Shown: one piece after another, positions 17,590-26,396 of the stretch
Position numbering within the stretch: the stretch's first letter is position 1
Layout: each line of letters starts with the position of its first letter
DNA from: Bacteroidales bacterium
Lineage (GTDB): Bacteria > Bacteroidota > Bacteroidia > Bacteroidales > UBA932
Length of the DNA stretch: 60,424 nt
Direction: 5' to 3'
Assembly (NCBI GenBank): GCA_017476575.1
Contig: JAFUZO010000052.1
Coordinates: 1 to 60,424, forward strand
Translations under genes and position numbers: made by a program
Notes under the pieces: generated by a model
What the model saw: only the letters and a program-made list of their open reading frames with translations
The model's database searches: none
What the model was told of the DNA's origin: nothing

Positions 17590-18755
17590 AGCTTTCCGTA
17601 TTCCAGCGCAGCCCAGATGAGGGGGCCGATGCCCTTGGGATCGTTGCTGCGCACTGGTTCGTGGATATAATAGTCGAAGTCGCCGCGTCGGTCGTCCTTG
17701 CCGCCGAGCCCGGCCACCTCGCAGCAGTCGTCGAGGCTGACAAGGCCGTCCTCCTCCGTGACGAAGGTCCGCAACAGGCTCTCGTAGGTCTGGAGTGCAT
17801 AGTCCCGGCAGTCCAGGAAACCGAGACGGTTGCCTTTCAGGAGGGTGTAGGTGAACATCGCGCTCGCAGTCGCCTCCAGGTAGTTGCCCTCGCGATAGGG
17901 GCAGTCGAGGACCTGGAACCACATGCCCGTCTCCTGGTCGGCATAGAGCGGAAGTGTCTGGAAGAGGGTCTGCAGGAGGTCCACCAGCGTGTCCTTCCAT
18001 TCCCCGTCCGGCAGCAGCGGGGCCACGTCCACAAGGGCCATGCAGTACCAGCCCATCGCCCGTCCCCAGGCATGGGCGGACTGTCCGGTCTCCGGGTCGG
18101 CCCAGGACATCCCGTGCGAAGCGTCCCAGGCGTGACGAAGGAGGCCCGTTACCGGATCCAGCGTATGGTCATAGACCGTAACAAACTGATGGACAATATC
18201 TTCGTAATTTTCAACCTTGAGACTGTCGGGGACATAGCGGGCTGTGTACTCCGCATAAAATGGCTCGGCCATGTAGAGGCCGTCCAGCCACATCTGGTCC
18301 GGGTAGACCTGCTTGTGCCAGAAACCGCCTTCCGGGGTGCGGGGCTGGTTGCGGAGCTGGTCGTAGAGGAGGTCCATCGTCCGGCGGTACTTCTCCTTGC
18401 CGGTGAGGTCGTAGAGTTGGAAGAGCGTCCTTCCCGGACAAATGTGGTCGGTGGAAAAGTTCTCCCGTCTGTACTTGTAAGGCAGGCCGGTGGAATCGAT
18501 AATCGCGTCGTACCAGTCGTCTACGTACGCCAGGATGGATTCCTCGGCAAATCCGGAATGACAATAGACATCCAGGAAGGCCTTGAGTTCCAGACCGGTC
18601 GTATAGTTCCACTTGAGACGGCCCTCCTGGCCGTCCAGGTACGAGGCCTCCGGACAGCGGGCCATCTCAGAGCGGACGACCCGCTCGGACAGGGGCGCCT
18701 CGACCGTCGTACAGGCTGTCAAGGCAAGGGCAAGGAAGAGTGCAGATCGTTTCAT
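17577..18755 (-). CDS. GH105 unsaturated rhamnogalacturonyl/galacturonyl hydrolase
   Basis: 392 residues from the ATG at 18755, which overlaps the upstream stop. The signal peptide ends LALTACTT, a lipobox. The body is an alpha/alpha-barrel with WNYTTGLELKAFLDVY, RTLFQLYDLTGKEKYRRTMD, the key WLDGLYMAEPFYAEY (an Asp here is the general acid in YteR-like enzymes), HAWDASHGMSWADPETGQSAHAWGRAMGWY and a terminal RSNDPKGIGPLIWAALEYG. Members release the unsaturated uronic acid from the non-reducing end made by pectate or rhamnogalacturonan lyases, giving 5-keto-4-deoxyuronate. The location in the cell is presumably periplasmic or surface. Confidence 0.93.
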   Translation of the reverse strand: MKRSALFLALALTACTTVEAPLSERVVRSEMARCPEASYLDGQEGRLKWNYTTGLELKAFLDVYCHSGFAEESILAYVDDWYDAIIDSTGLPYKYRRENFSTDHICPGRTLFQLYDLTGKEKYRRTMDLLYDQLRNQPRTPEGGFWHKQVYPDQMWLDGLYMAEPFYAEYTARYVPDSLKVENYEDIVHQFVTVYDHTLDPVTGLLRHAWDASHGMSWADPETGQSAHAWGRAMGWYCMALVDVAPLLPDGEWKDTLVDLLQTLFQTLPLYADQETGMWFQVLDCPYREGNYLEATASAMFTYTLLKGNRLGFLDCRDYALQTYESLLRTFVTEEDGLVSLDDCCEVAGLGGKDDRRGDFDYYIHEPVRSNDPKGIGPLIWAALEYGKLWTE

Positions 18756-20425
18756 CGGTTGTCGAATGGATTCCAGACGATGCCGTCCTGGGGTTGATAC
18801 ATGACTTTCTCGAAGGTATAGGCTGCGGCCTGCCGGGCCGTCAGGGTATGTGCCCACTTCACACGCGGCCCGCGGGCTCCCTCACCCCGGCTGCCGTATT
18901 CGGCATAGTAGGAATGCTTCTTGGTATCGGGCTTGCCAGGCTTCTCCCAATCGTGCCAACCGTCAGGAAGGATGTGACCACCCAGTTCGCAGTCCAGGAA
19001 CACTGTCCGGGCGTAGGCGCCCCAGGGTCGGCCGAGGTAGCACCGGTTCACGCCGGGTGCGGCGGTCAGGATGCAGTCCTTGAAAACGTAGCCGTAGGGC
19101 TGCCCCTCGAAGGTAGAGGCGGCAGTGATGTAGCTGTCCTTTTTCGAATGGATGGTGCAACGCTCGAAATACGCGATGCCAGGGCCGAAGATGAAGTCCG
19201 TCGTCCCCTCGATGTAACAGTCCAGGAAGTAGTTCCGCTTCACCCCGCCGAACTTTCCGTAACGACCGTAGGTGTAGAGGGTATCCTGGTTGCCGACAAA
19301 GCGGCAGCGGTGGAAGAAGAGGAAGTCTCCGTCCGTGAACACGGCGACGGCCTGGGCGATATCCTTGCCCTCCCCCGCAGTGTTTTCGAAGGTCAGGTCC
19401 TCGAAAGTCACATAACTTGCATGGACATAGACGGATGCGCTGCCGGAAGTCCCCATCGGGAAATCGCGGCCGGGCCACAGCTTCCGGGCATATTTGTCAT
19501 AGGTGAGGACGGTCTTGTCCGCCCCGGCTCCCGTAATCTTCATGCGGAACTTGGTATGCGGGATGGAGATTTCCTCTTTGTAGACACCCGCATTGATATG
19601 CAGGGTGGTGATTTCCTGGTGACTGTAGTCCGGGACAGCGTCGATCGCCTCCTGGACGGTCAGATAGTCCCCGTGGCCGGTCTGGTCCACGATGATATGG
19701 TAACGGACCAGATGGGCACCGACCTCTGGAAGGCGGACCTGGAGCGAATCGCAGACGATTTCCGCAATCTTGCGGGCCCCGGCGGCGACGGTGTGGGTAT
19801 TGTCCTCCTTGCCGTCCGGGCAGCAGGCGTACTTCCCGGCAGGGAGATGCATATAGTACGGACGCGAGGCCTCGTCGCCGAGGGATTCCAGCCAGTCCTG
19901 GGTCGCGGTTTCCGTATCGATCAAGAGACTGCCGGTCTCTGCCGCTACCAGCTTCATCGCAGCGGGATAGTCACCGTGGCAAGTCCGGTCGAGACGGCCG
20001 TCCTTGAACCAGCGCCGTGCCACCGGAGTCAGCAGCACGGGGGTGCCGCCTTTCTCACGGACACCCAGGATGAAGGTGCGCAGGTTGTCCTGGTAGGCGC
20101 CCCAGGGGGCCGCATAGCGGGCCGGGTCCGATTCTTTGGCATCATTGTGGCCGAACTGGATGAAGACATAGTCCCCCGGCTGCACCGCATCATAGACCTG
20201 CCGCCACTGCCCGAGTTCGATGAAACTCCGGGTACTCCGCCCGTTCTGCGCATAGTTGACTACGCGGAGGGTCGAGTCGGCGAAGCTGCTGAAGACCATG
20301 CCCCAGCCGCGTTCGGGATTGCCGCCGGAGAGATCCTTCTCCGCCATGGTGCTGTCCCCCATCAGATGAAGAGTGAAAGAACTGGCTGTGAGCCAGGCCG
20401 CGGCGATATAGAGCAGGCGACTCAT
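18752..20425 (-). CDS. CE12 acetylesterase - CE8 pectin methylesterase fusion
   Basis: 557 residues, two enzymes in one chain. After a short signal, residues about 18-235 form an SGNH esterase of the rhamnogalacturonan acetylesterase type (CE12): LMGDSTMA (nucleophile Ser), FIQFGHNDAKESDP, and DNTHTVAAGARKIA with the catalytic Asp and His. Residues about 240-557 form a CE8 pectin methylesterase beta-helix: GHGDYLTVQEAIDAVPDY, VGNQDTLYTY, DFIFGPGIAYFE and YLGRPWGAYARTVF carry the catalytic Gln, Asp, Asp and Arg. It removes acetyl and methyl esters from pectin before lyases and GH28 can cut. Overlaps of four bases join it to both neighbours. Confidence 0.94.
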   Translation of the reverse strand: MSRLLYIAAAWLTASSFTLHLMGDSTMAEKDLSGGNPERGWGMVFSSFADSTLRVVNYAQNGRSTRSFIELGQWRQVYDAVQPGDYVFIQFGHNDAKESDPARYAAPWGAYQDNLRTFILGVREKGGTPVLLTPVARRWFKDGRLDRTCHGDYPAAMKLVAAETGSLLIDTETATQDWLESLGDEASRPYYMHLPAGKYACCPDGKEDNTHTVAAGARKIAEIVCDSLQVRLPEVGAHLVRYHIIVDQTGHGDYLTVQEAIDAVPDYSHQEITTLHINAGVYKEEISIPHTKFRMKITGAGADKTVLTYDKYARKLWPGRDFPMGTSGSASVYVHASYVTFEDLTFENTAGEGKDIAQAVAVFTDGDFLFFHRCRFVGNQDTLYTYGRYGKFGGVKRNYFLDCYIEGTTDFIFGPGIAYFERCTIHSKKDSYITAASTFEGQPYGYVFKDCILTAAPGVNRCYLGRPWGAYARTVFLDCELGGHILPDGWHDWEKPGKPDTKKHSYYAEYGSRGEGARGPRVKWAHTLTARQAAAYTFEKVMYQPQDGIVWNPFDNR

Positions 20426-21924
20426 AGGACTTCTCCGTTGACGGTGGACTCCTCGAAGGTAATACCTTCGGCATGATAGACCTCCACGCCCTTCTGCGCG
20501 CTGAACGAGCAGCGGCGGAAATCCACATTCCTCACGGGCAGTTCTGGAAGGCCGTTGACATAGACCGCCTGCCGGGCGCCGGCGCAGACCAGGTCCGAGA
20601 TGTGGATGTCATGGAACTCCGGCGTGGTCTCGTCGACAGGCTGCAGGTCCTCAGAGGTACCGTCAGCCAGTTCCGTCGCGGCAACCCCGGCATAATAGAG
20701 ATTGAAGATGACTCCGTAGGTGACGATATCCTTCATGGAGATATGGTCGCACCAGATATCCTTCACGACGCCGCCCCGTCCACGGGTACTCTTGAAACGG
20801 AGCCCCACATCGGTGCCGATGAAGCGGCAGTCCGAGACCTTGATGTTCTCTACGCCGCCGGACATCTCGCTGCCCACGACGAAACCGCCATGTCCGTGGT
20901 AGACAGTACATCCTTCGATGATGAGGTTGCGGCACTTGCGGGCATGGCGGCGGCCGTCCCCGTCCTTGCCGGACTTGATGCAGATGGCATCGTCGCCGAC
21001 ATCGAAGGTGGACCCGGTGAGGATCACGTTCTCACAGGCATCGATGTCGATGCCGTCACCGTTGGCCGACTCGTGCGGATTGCGGACATCCACATTCCGG
21101 ATGACCACGTTCCGGCACCAGAGCGGATGGAGGTTCCAGGCCGGGGAATTCTGGAAGGTGCAGCCCTCCAGGAGGACATTCTCGCAGTTCCGCAAAGAGA
21201 CGAGCACCGGGCGGAGGAAAGTCTTGATTTCCAACTCATCGAGGTCGTCATCCGGCTTGTTGAGCGTCCCGGCGGTAAGGCGTGCCTTCTTGTAGCCCTC
21301 GTCCGGGAACCAGACCTTGCCGTCGTCGGACAGGACACCTCCCCGCTTGACGAGTGCCTTCCACTGGTCTTCGGACACCTTGCGCCGTTTGACTTCCCGC
21401 CAGACATCGCCGCTGCCATCGATAATTCCCTCGCCCGTGATGGCGATGTCGTGTGCATCCTTTGCATGGATCGGAGACAGGCACCGGCGCATATCCAGCC
21501 CCTCAAAGTTCGTATCGATGATGGGATAGAGGTCCTGGTCGGGGTCGAAGACGAGGACGGCCCCCCGTTCCAAACGGAGTTCGATGCGGCTCTTGAGGCC
21601 GATGGGGCCGGTCCGCCAGATGCCCGCCGGTACGACAAGCCGCCCGCCTCCCTGCTCCGACAGATTACGGATGGCCTCGGCAAAGGCCCCCGTGTTGATC
21701 GTGGAACCGTCCCCCACTCCGCCGAAGCCGGTCAGTGTGACCTCCCGGTCCGGAATTTCCGGAAGGGCGATGCGGGGCATGTCGAACGGGAGGCCGGCAT
21801 AAAGCCGGTCCAGTTCCCGTTCCCATGTGCTGTCGGAACGGGGGCCGCTATGGTGTGCCCTGCCACAGGCGACCCAAGTCATGGCCGCCAAGAGGATGCA
21901 GATGAATTTGTCTCTTTTGATCAT
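20422..21924 (-). CDS. GH28 polygalacturonase
   Basis: 500 residues from the ATG at 21924; another ATG four codons upstream is possible. The signal region ends TWVACGRA, a lipobox-like site. The GH28 beta-helix has the diagnostic motifs: SANGDGIDIDAC, VGDDAICIKSGKD (D311 and D312), YHGHGGFVVGSEMSGG, and LRFKSTRGRGG (the RxK pair), so it should hydrolyse alpha-1,4 galacturonic acid links. N-terminal text GFGGVGDGSTINTGAFAEAI and an insert with DDDLDELEIKTFLRP resemble Bacteroidota exo-type members. First gene of the long pectin operon, with its promoter and LacI-type operator immediately upstream. Confidence 0.94.
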   Translation of the reverse strand: MIKRDKFICILLAAMTWVACGRAHHSGPRSDSTWERELDRLYAGLPFDMPRIALPEIPDREVTLTGFGGVGDGSTINTGAFAEAIRNLSEQGGGRLVVPAGIWRTGPIGLKSRIELRLERGAVLVFDPDQDLYPIIDTNFEGLDMRRCLSPIHAKDAHDIAITGEGIIDGSGDVWREVKRRKVSEDQWKALVKRGGVLSDDGKVWFPDEGYKKARLTAGTLNKPDDDLDELEIKTFLRPVLVSLRNCENVLLEGCTFQNSPAWNLHPLWCRNVVIRNVDVRNPHESANGDGIDIDACENVILTGSTFDVGDDAICIKSGKDGDGRRHARKCRNLIIEGCTVYHGHGGFVVGSEMSGGVENIKVSDCRFIGTDVGLRFKSTRGRGGVVKDIWCDHISMKDIVTYGVIFNLYYAGVAATELADGTSEDLQPVDETTPEFHDIHISDLVCAGARQAVYVNGLPELPVRNVDFRRCSFSAQKGVEVYHAEGITFEESTVNGEVL

Positions 21925-21949
21925 GGTTATCAGCAATCGTGTTCACCGG

Positions 21950-21993
21950 CAAATATACAACTATTTTTCAATTTTCCGTTACCGTGCACGGAA
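21950..21993 (-). promoter_or_regulatory. Pectin operon promoter and LacI-family operator
   Basis: On the minus strand TATATTTG (21950-21957) matches the -7 box. Sixteen bp upstream lies TTCCGTGCACGGTAACGGAA (21974-21993), with 6-bp inverted arms TTCCGT and ACGGAA, covering the expected -33 region. The same element occurs upstream of exuT and between uxaC and uxaB. Confidence 0.72.
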
Positions 21994-22045
21994 AATTGTG
22001 GAATTTTGTCAACTTTCTGAAAACAAACCTAGTTACGACCTTTGC

Positions 22046-22078
22046 AAAAAAAACCTGGCACCGTTGTTCCGTGCCAGG
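22046..22078 (-). terminator. Intrinsic terminator of exuT
   Basis: A perfect 8-bp stem (CCTGGCAC with GTGCCAGG, 9-base loop) followed on the minus strand by eight T residues (22046-22053), starting 24 bp past the exuT stop and just before the pectin operon promoter. Confidence 0.85.
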
Positions 22079-22101
22079 CTCCAGCAAGCAGGAAAGGCGT
22101 C

Positions 22102-23547
22102 CTATGCGACGACCGCCTTGTAGCGCGGGACGAGGAGTTTCATGATCGACCAGCCGACCAGGTAGGCAACGGCACAGAAGGAGAACATGATCATATAGCC
22201 CGCCGGCTTGCCTTCGAAACCAAGGAAACGGAAAGCCGCTCCGGCTTTCTCAGCATACGTGAAAAGGTTGCCGGCAACCTTCTGGATAATCATGGAGCCG
22301 ATGCCGCCCGCCATGGCACCGATACCGGTGATGGATGCGACCGTGCTCTTGGGGAACATGTCGCCGACCGTGGAGAAGATATTGGCAGACCAGGCCTGGT
22401 GCCCTGCCCCGGCGATGCCGATCAGGATGGCCGGCCACCATGGGGAGTAGGCACCCAGCGGCTGCGCCAGCAGGGCCACCAGCGGGAAGAAGGCGAAGAT
22501 CAGCATGGCCAGCATCCGGCCGTTGTACGGATGCATGCCCTTCTTGTCTACGAACACACGCGGAAGGTAACCACCGAAAATGGAGATCACGGTCACGATG
22601 GCATAGAGAGTGAATATCAGCCCCTGCCCCAGCGGAGACGAGGCCGGCGCATGGAACTGGTCTTGGAAATAGGCAGGCGCCCAGAACAGGAAGAACCACC
22701 ACACACCGTCGGTGAAGAACTTGCCGGCAATGAAGGACCAGGTCTGCCGATACTTGAAACACTGGAGGAACGGGATGGACTTCTCCGCTGCCAGGGCCGC
22801 TTTCGCCGCCGCTTCCTCGACATCATCCTGATGGATGTATTCCAACTCTGCCTCATTTACATATTTCGATGCTTCCGGCTTGTCATACATGAACTGCCAG
22901 AAAAACATCCAGACAAAACCCAGGGCACCGATGATGATGAACGCCCATTCCCAGCCGAAGGCCTTGGCGAGCGGCGGGATACAGAGCGGGGCGGCGAGGG
23001 CGCCGACGGAGGCGCCGGCGTTGAAGATGGAGGTCGCAAAGGCGCGGTCCTTCTTCGGGAAATATTCGGCCGTCGTCTTGATGGCGGCCGGGAAGTTGCC
23101 GGATTCGCCGAGGGCCAAAATACCGCGGCACAGGAGGAACAGGTACACCGAGGTCGTGGAGACGGCCAGGGCTGCGTTGGTTCCAGCCTCGACCGCCCGC
23201 ATGGCAGTCACGGAGCCCAGGCCTGTCAAGTGGGCTGTCGCCCAGCCGCACCCGGCGTGCATCACCGCACCGGCCGACCAGACGCCGATGGCGATGAGGT
23301 AACCTTTCTTGGTGCCCATCCAGTCCACGAACTTGCCTGCAAACAGGCAGGCGATGGCGTAGAAGATGGAAAACAGCGAAGTGATCGTACCATAGTCGGC
23401 ATCGGTCCAATGGAATTCCGGGGCGATGAACTCCTTATAGGTCAGGGAAAGGACTTGGCGGTCCAGATAGTTGACGGTCGTCGCAACGAACAGCAGCGAG
23501 CACAGCCACCACCGCCAGTTGGTCATCAGTTTCTTCTGCGTAGACAT
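22102..23547 (-). CDS. exuT: ExuT-like hexuronate MFS transporter
   Basis: 481 residues from the ATG at 23547, with about twelve membrane segments. Typical of the anion:cation symporter / hexuronate group: NWRWWLCSLLFVATTVNYLDRQVLSLTYKEF at the first helix, ALGESGNFPAAIKTTAEYFPKKDRAFATSIFNAGASVG with the MFS RxxG/A-type loop, and GIAGAGHQAWSANIFSTVGDMFPKSTVASITG. Imports D-galacturonate or glucuronate with protons across the inner membrane. It is divergent from the LacI-family regulator gene, with a shared operator between, and close to uxaC and uxaB-uxaA, which together form a saturated-uronate pathway. Confidence 0.93.
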   Translation of the reverse strand: MSTQKKLMTNWRWWLCSLLFVATTVNYLDRQVLSLTYKEFIAPEFHWTDADYGTITSLFSIFYAIACLFAGKFVDWMGTKKGYLIAIGVWSAGAVMHAGCGWATAHLTGLGSVTAMRAVEAGTNAALAVSTTSVYLFLLCRGILALGESGNFPAAIKTTAEYFPKKDRAFATSIFNAGASVGALAAPLCIPPLAKAFGWEWAFIIIGALGFVWMFFWQFMYDKPEASKYVNEAELEYIHQDDVEEAAAKAALAAEKSIPFLQCFKYRQTWSFIAGKFFTDGVWWFFLFWAPAYFQDQFHAPASSPLGQGLIFTLYAIVTVISIFGGYLPRVFVDKKGMHPYNGRMLAMLIFAFFPLVALLAQPLGAYSPWWPAILIGIAGAGHQAWSANIFSTVGDMFPKSTVASITGIGAMAGGIGSMIIQKVAGNLFTYAEKAGAAFRFLGFEGKPAGYMIMFSFCAVAYLVGWSIMKLLVPRYKAVVA

Positions 23548-23564
23548 AGTTCTTACGATTTCCG

Positions 23565-23607
23565 CAAAAATAGCATTTATTTTTCGGATTCGTGCACGGT
23601 AACGGTA
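23565..23607. promoter_or_regulatory. exuT promoter and LacI-family operator between exuT and the regulator gene
   Basis: On the minus strand TATTTTTG (23565-23572) is the exuT -7 box; 15 bp further the element ATTCGTGCACGGTAACGGTA (23588-23607) matches the pectin and uxa operators at 17 of 20 positions. On the plus strand a weaker TATATTTA near 23627 may serve the regulator gene, so the site could also mediate autoregulation. Confidence 0.68.
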
Positions 23608-23658
23608 CTTTTTTCGAAAATTGTTGCTATATTTACACCCGAAAATCAGCATCCTGAC

Positions 23659-24714
23659 ATGAAAGAAAGCGCAAAACGGATTACCATCAAAGATGTAGCC
23701 CGGCTGTCCGGTCTGTCGAAAGGTACGGTCGACCGGGTGCTCCACAACCGGGGCGAAGTGGCGAAGAGAAGCTACGACAAGGTGATGAAGGTCGTCGAGG
23801 AACTGGGCTACGCACCCAACATGTATGCTTCCCTGCTGGCCACTGCCAAGCAGCATGTCATCGCTGTTGTCCTGCCCGAATACGGACCTTCCGATTTCTG
23901 GTCCCTGTCGGAAAGCGGGCTCATCCAGGCCGAGGAGGCGGTCGGGCCGCTCGGCGTCTCCATTGCCCGGATCAGTTATGACCAATATGACCTGGAGTCC
24001 TTCCGGTCGGCCTGCCGCCAGGTGCTGGAGTCGGAACCGGAGGGGGTCGTCATCGCCCCGATGTTCAAGAACGAGACCCTCAACCTGACCGCCCGGCTCC
24101 AGGAGCGCGGCATCCCCTACGCTTTCGTGGACTCCAAGCTGGAGCAGGACGGCTATCTCGCCTATTTCGGTACGCCCATGTACAAGAGCGGCTACTTGTG
24201 CGCCGACCTGCTCGTCAACGGGCAGGATGTCCGTGAAGCCGTCATCGTCCGGATCGAGCGCGACAAGCTGCGCCAGTCCGATCCGACCGTCACCCGTCGC
24301 AGCGGCTTCCTCGACTACATGGCCGAGCATGCCCCGGACTGCACCATCCACAACGTGTTCATCCGTCCGAACGACCCGGTGCATGTCCAGGAAATCCTTT
24401 CATCCTTCTTCCAAGCGCATCCGGAGGTCCGCCACATCGTCATGTTCAACTCCCGCATCCACCTCCTGGTCGGCTTCCTGGAGCAACATCCGGTACCCGG
24501 CCGCCGGGTCATCGGTTTCGACAACCTCTCCGGCAACCTCGCCGCCCTGCGACGGGGCACCGTCACCATGCTCATCGCCCAGCATCCCGACCGGCAGATC
24601 TTCCAGGCTGTCGAGGCCCTTTCCGACAGCATTGTCCTCAAGAAGGCCCCCACCCACCGCGACAACTACATGCACATGGACATCCTCACCCGCTACAATA
24701 TCGAGGACTATTGA
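23659..24714 (+). CDS. LacI-family transcriptional regulator of pectin and galacturonate genes
   Basis: 351 residues. The N-terminal helix-turn-helix is clear: ITIKDVARLSGLSKGTVDRVLHNRGEV and the hinge-helix region VVEELGYAPNMYA. Residues about 65-340 are a periplasmic-binding-protein-like sensor domain with VIAVVLPEYG, EGVVIAPMFKNET, RRVIGFDNLSGNL and a terminal ILTRYNIEDY. The SKGTVDRVLHNRGEV subtype is common in Bacteroidota uronate loci. The start at 23659 is the first ATG before the HTH. Gene position, divergent from exuT across an operator that reappears at the GH28 and uxaC/uxaB promoters, argues that it binds that site and responds to a uronate catabolite. Effector unknown. Confidence 0.92.
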   Translation: MKESAKRITIKDVARLSGLSKGTVDRVLHNRGEVAKRSYDKVMKVVEELGYAPNMYASLLATAKQHVIAVVLPEYGPSDFWSLSESGLIQAEEAVGPLGVSIARISYDQYDLESFRSACRQVLESEPEGVVIAPMFKNETLNLTARLQERGIPYAFVDSKLEQDGYLAYFGTPMYKSGYLCADLLVNGQDVREAVIVRIERDKLRQSDPTVTRRSGFLDYMAEHAPDCTIHNVFIRPNDPVHVQEILSSFFQAHPEVRHIVMFNSRIHLLVGFLEQHPVPGRRVIGFDNLSGNLAALRRGTVTMLIAQHPDRQIFQAVEALSDSIVLKKAPTHRDNYMHMDILTRYNIEDY

Positions 24715-24832
24715 CCCCGTGAGGAACAAGTAGCTTTCTGTCAGCTATTTACACAAATTCCTCCCGGTGGTTTGCAGAGAGGAAATCATGTAAAAACACT
24801 ATGTATGCGTCACTTGCTGCAAACGGCGCCAA

Positions 24833-26251
24833 TCAAAAGCCGAAATAGCGGTCGGCATTGTTGTAGGCGATGTCCTGCACCATCTGATGCAGGAAAGGCA
24901 TCTCGCTGCGCGGGAGACGGCCGGATTCAATGTCGGTGCCGATGACGTCGCAGAGGATGCGGCGGAAATATTCGTGGCGAGGGTAGCTGATGAAACTACG
25001 GGAGTCGGTGAGCATCCCCACGAAACGGCTGAGCAGGCCGAGGTTCGACAGCGCATTCATCTGCTTGCGCATGCCGTCCTCCTGGTCGAGGAACCACCAG
25101 CCCGATCCGAACTGCATCTTGCCGGGGAACGTGCCGTCGTTGAAGGTGTAGGCCAGGGTCATCATCACCTCGTTGTCCTTGGGGTTCAGGCAGTAAAGGA
25201 TGGTCCTCGTCAGACGGTCCTCGGCGGCAAGCCGGTCGAAGAACTTGTGTCCTGCGGCGGCTGTCGGCAGGTCGTGGATGGCGTCGTAGCCGGTATCCGG
25301 ACCGACGAGGCGGAACATCTTGGAGTTGTTGTTGCGGATGGCGCCCACGTGGAACTGCTGGGCCCATCCTGCCTCGGCATCCATGACGGCCATGTCGTGG
25401 AGGAAGGCGCTGCGGAACTTGGCGAGTCCGGCGGCATCCGGCGCCTTGCCGAGCAGCACCTTCTTGAAGATCAGCTCGATTTCAAAAGGTTTGTAATCGG
25501 CCGCATAGAAGGTCTCCAGACCGTGGTCGGACAGCCTGCAACCCATGGAGGCGAAGAAATCGTGGCGTTTCTGCAGGGCCTCGACAAGGTCGGCGTAAGA
25601 GTCGATGACCTTGTCCGCCGCCTCGCCGAGTTTCACCAGATACTCCTTATAAGCCTCGGGATTCTCGATGGCCATCGCTTTGTCCGGGCGCCAAGCCGGG
25701 ATGACTTTCGTGCCGAAGGGGTTCTCCGCGATCTGCCTGTGCCAGCGGAGGTCGTCGGCCGGATCGTCGGTCGTGCAGACAACCTTCACGTTGAACCGGC
25801 GGATGAGCGCCTGGCCGCGGAATTCCTCCGTGGCGAGTTTTGCATTGCACTCCTGGAAGATATCGCGGGCCGTGGCCGGGGAAAGGAGCCGGTCGATGCC
25901 GAAGACCCGGGACAGTTCCAGGTGGGTCCAATGGTAAAGCGGGTTCCGCATGGTGTAGGGAACCGTCTCCGCCCACTTCTCGAAGGTTTCCCAGGACGAC
26001 TTGGTGCCGCCGGTGAGATATTCCTCGGAGACGCCGTTCGCACGCATCGCACGCCATTTATAATGGTCGCCATAATGGCCGTCCACGAGCCAGAGCCGGG
26101 TGATGTCCTGGAACTGGATGTTCTCGGCGATCTGCTGCGGGACCAGGTGGCAATGATAGTCGATGATGGGCATCTGCTCCGCGCTCTGATGATACAGTTC
26201 GCGGGCGGCGTCCGTAGAAAGGAGGAAATCGGGATGGATAAAAGGTGCCAT
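24833..26251 (-). CDS. uxaC: Glucuronate/galacturonate isomerase UxaC
   Basis: 472 residues from the ATG at 26251, the usual family length. It converts D-galacturonate to D-tagaturonate (and glucuronate to fructuronate) in the cytoplasm. Landmarks: PIIDYHCHLVPQQIAENIQF near residue 30 with the metal-binding HxH, RLWLVDGHYGDHYKWRAMRANGV, VVCTTDDPADDL, and near the end GLLSRFVGMLTDSRSFISYPRHEYFRRILCD. The frame extends to 26305, but that part overlaps the promoter and operator. Divergent from uxaB; the 145-bp gap carries an operator flanked by two promoters. Confidence 0.96.
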   Translation of the reverse strand: MAPFIHPDFLLSTDAARELYHQSAEQMPIIDYHCHLVPQQIAENIQFQDITRLWLVDGHYGDHYKWRAMRANGVSEEYLTGGTKSSWETFEKWAETVPYTMRNPLYHWTHLELSRVFGIDRLLSPATARDIFQECNAKLATEEFRGQALIRRFNVKVVCTTDDPADDLRWHRQIAENPFGTKVIPAWRPDKAMAIENPEAYKEYLVKLGEAADKVIDSYADLVEALQKRHDFFASMGCRLSDHGLETFYAADYKPFEIELIFKKVLLGKAPDAAGLAKFRSAFLHDMAVMDAEAGWAQQFHVGAIRNNNSKMFRLVGPDTGYDAIHDLPTAAAGHKFFDRLAAEDRLTRTILYCLNPKDNEVMMTLAYTFNDGTFPGKMQFGSGWWFLDQEDGMRKQMNALSNLGLLSRFVGMLTDSRSFISYPRHEYFRRILCDVIGTDIESGRLPRSEMPFLHQMVQDIAYNNADRYFGF

Positions 26252-26266
26252 GGCTGTATTTTTTGA

Positions 26267-26325
26267 CAAAGATAACACTTTTTTTATTTTTCCGTGCACG
26301 GTCACGGAATTTTTTTATATCTTTG
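26267..26325. promoter_or_regulatory. Divergent uxaC/uxaB promoters sharing one LacI-family operator
   Basis: TATCTTTG on the minus strand (26267-26274) serves uxaC, and TATCTTTG on the plus strand (26318-26325) serves uxaB. Between them TTCCGTGCACGGTCACGGAA (26290-26309) matches the pectin operon operator at 19 of 20 positions. It covers the -33 region of both promoters, so one bound repressor would block both. Confidence 0.75.
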
Positions 26326-26396
26326 CAGGCGGAGGATGAGGAAACATACCGGAAAGACGTTGCTCCCGTCTCCGACAACCCGATAACCTGTTCATT

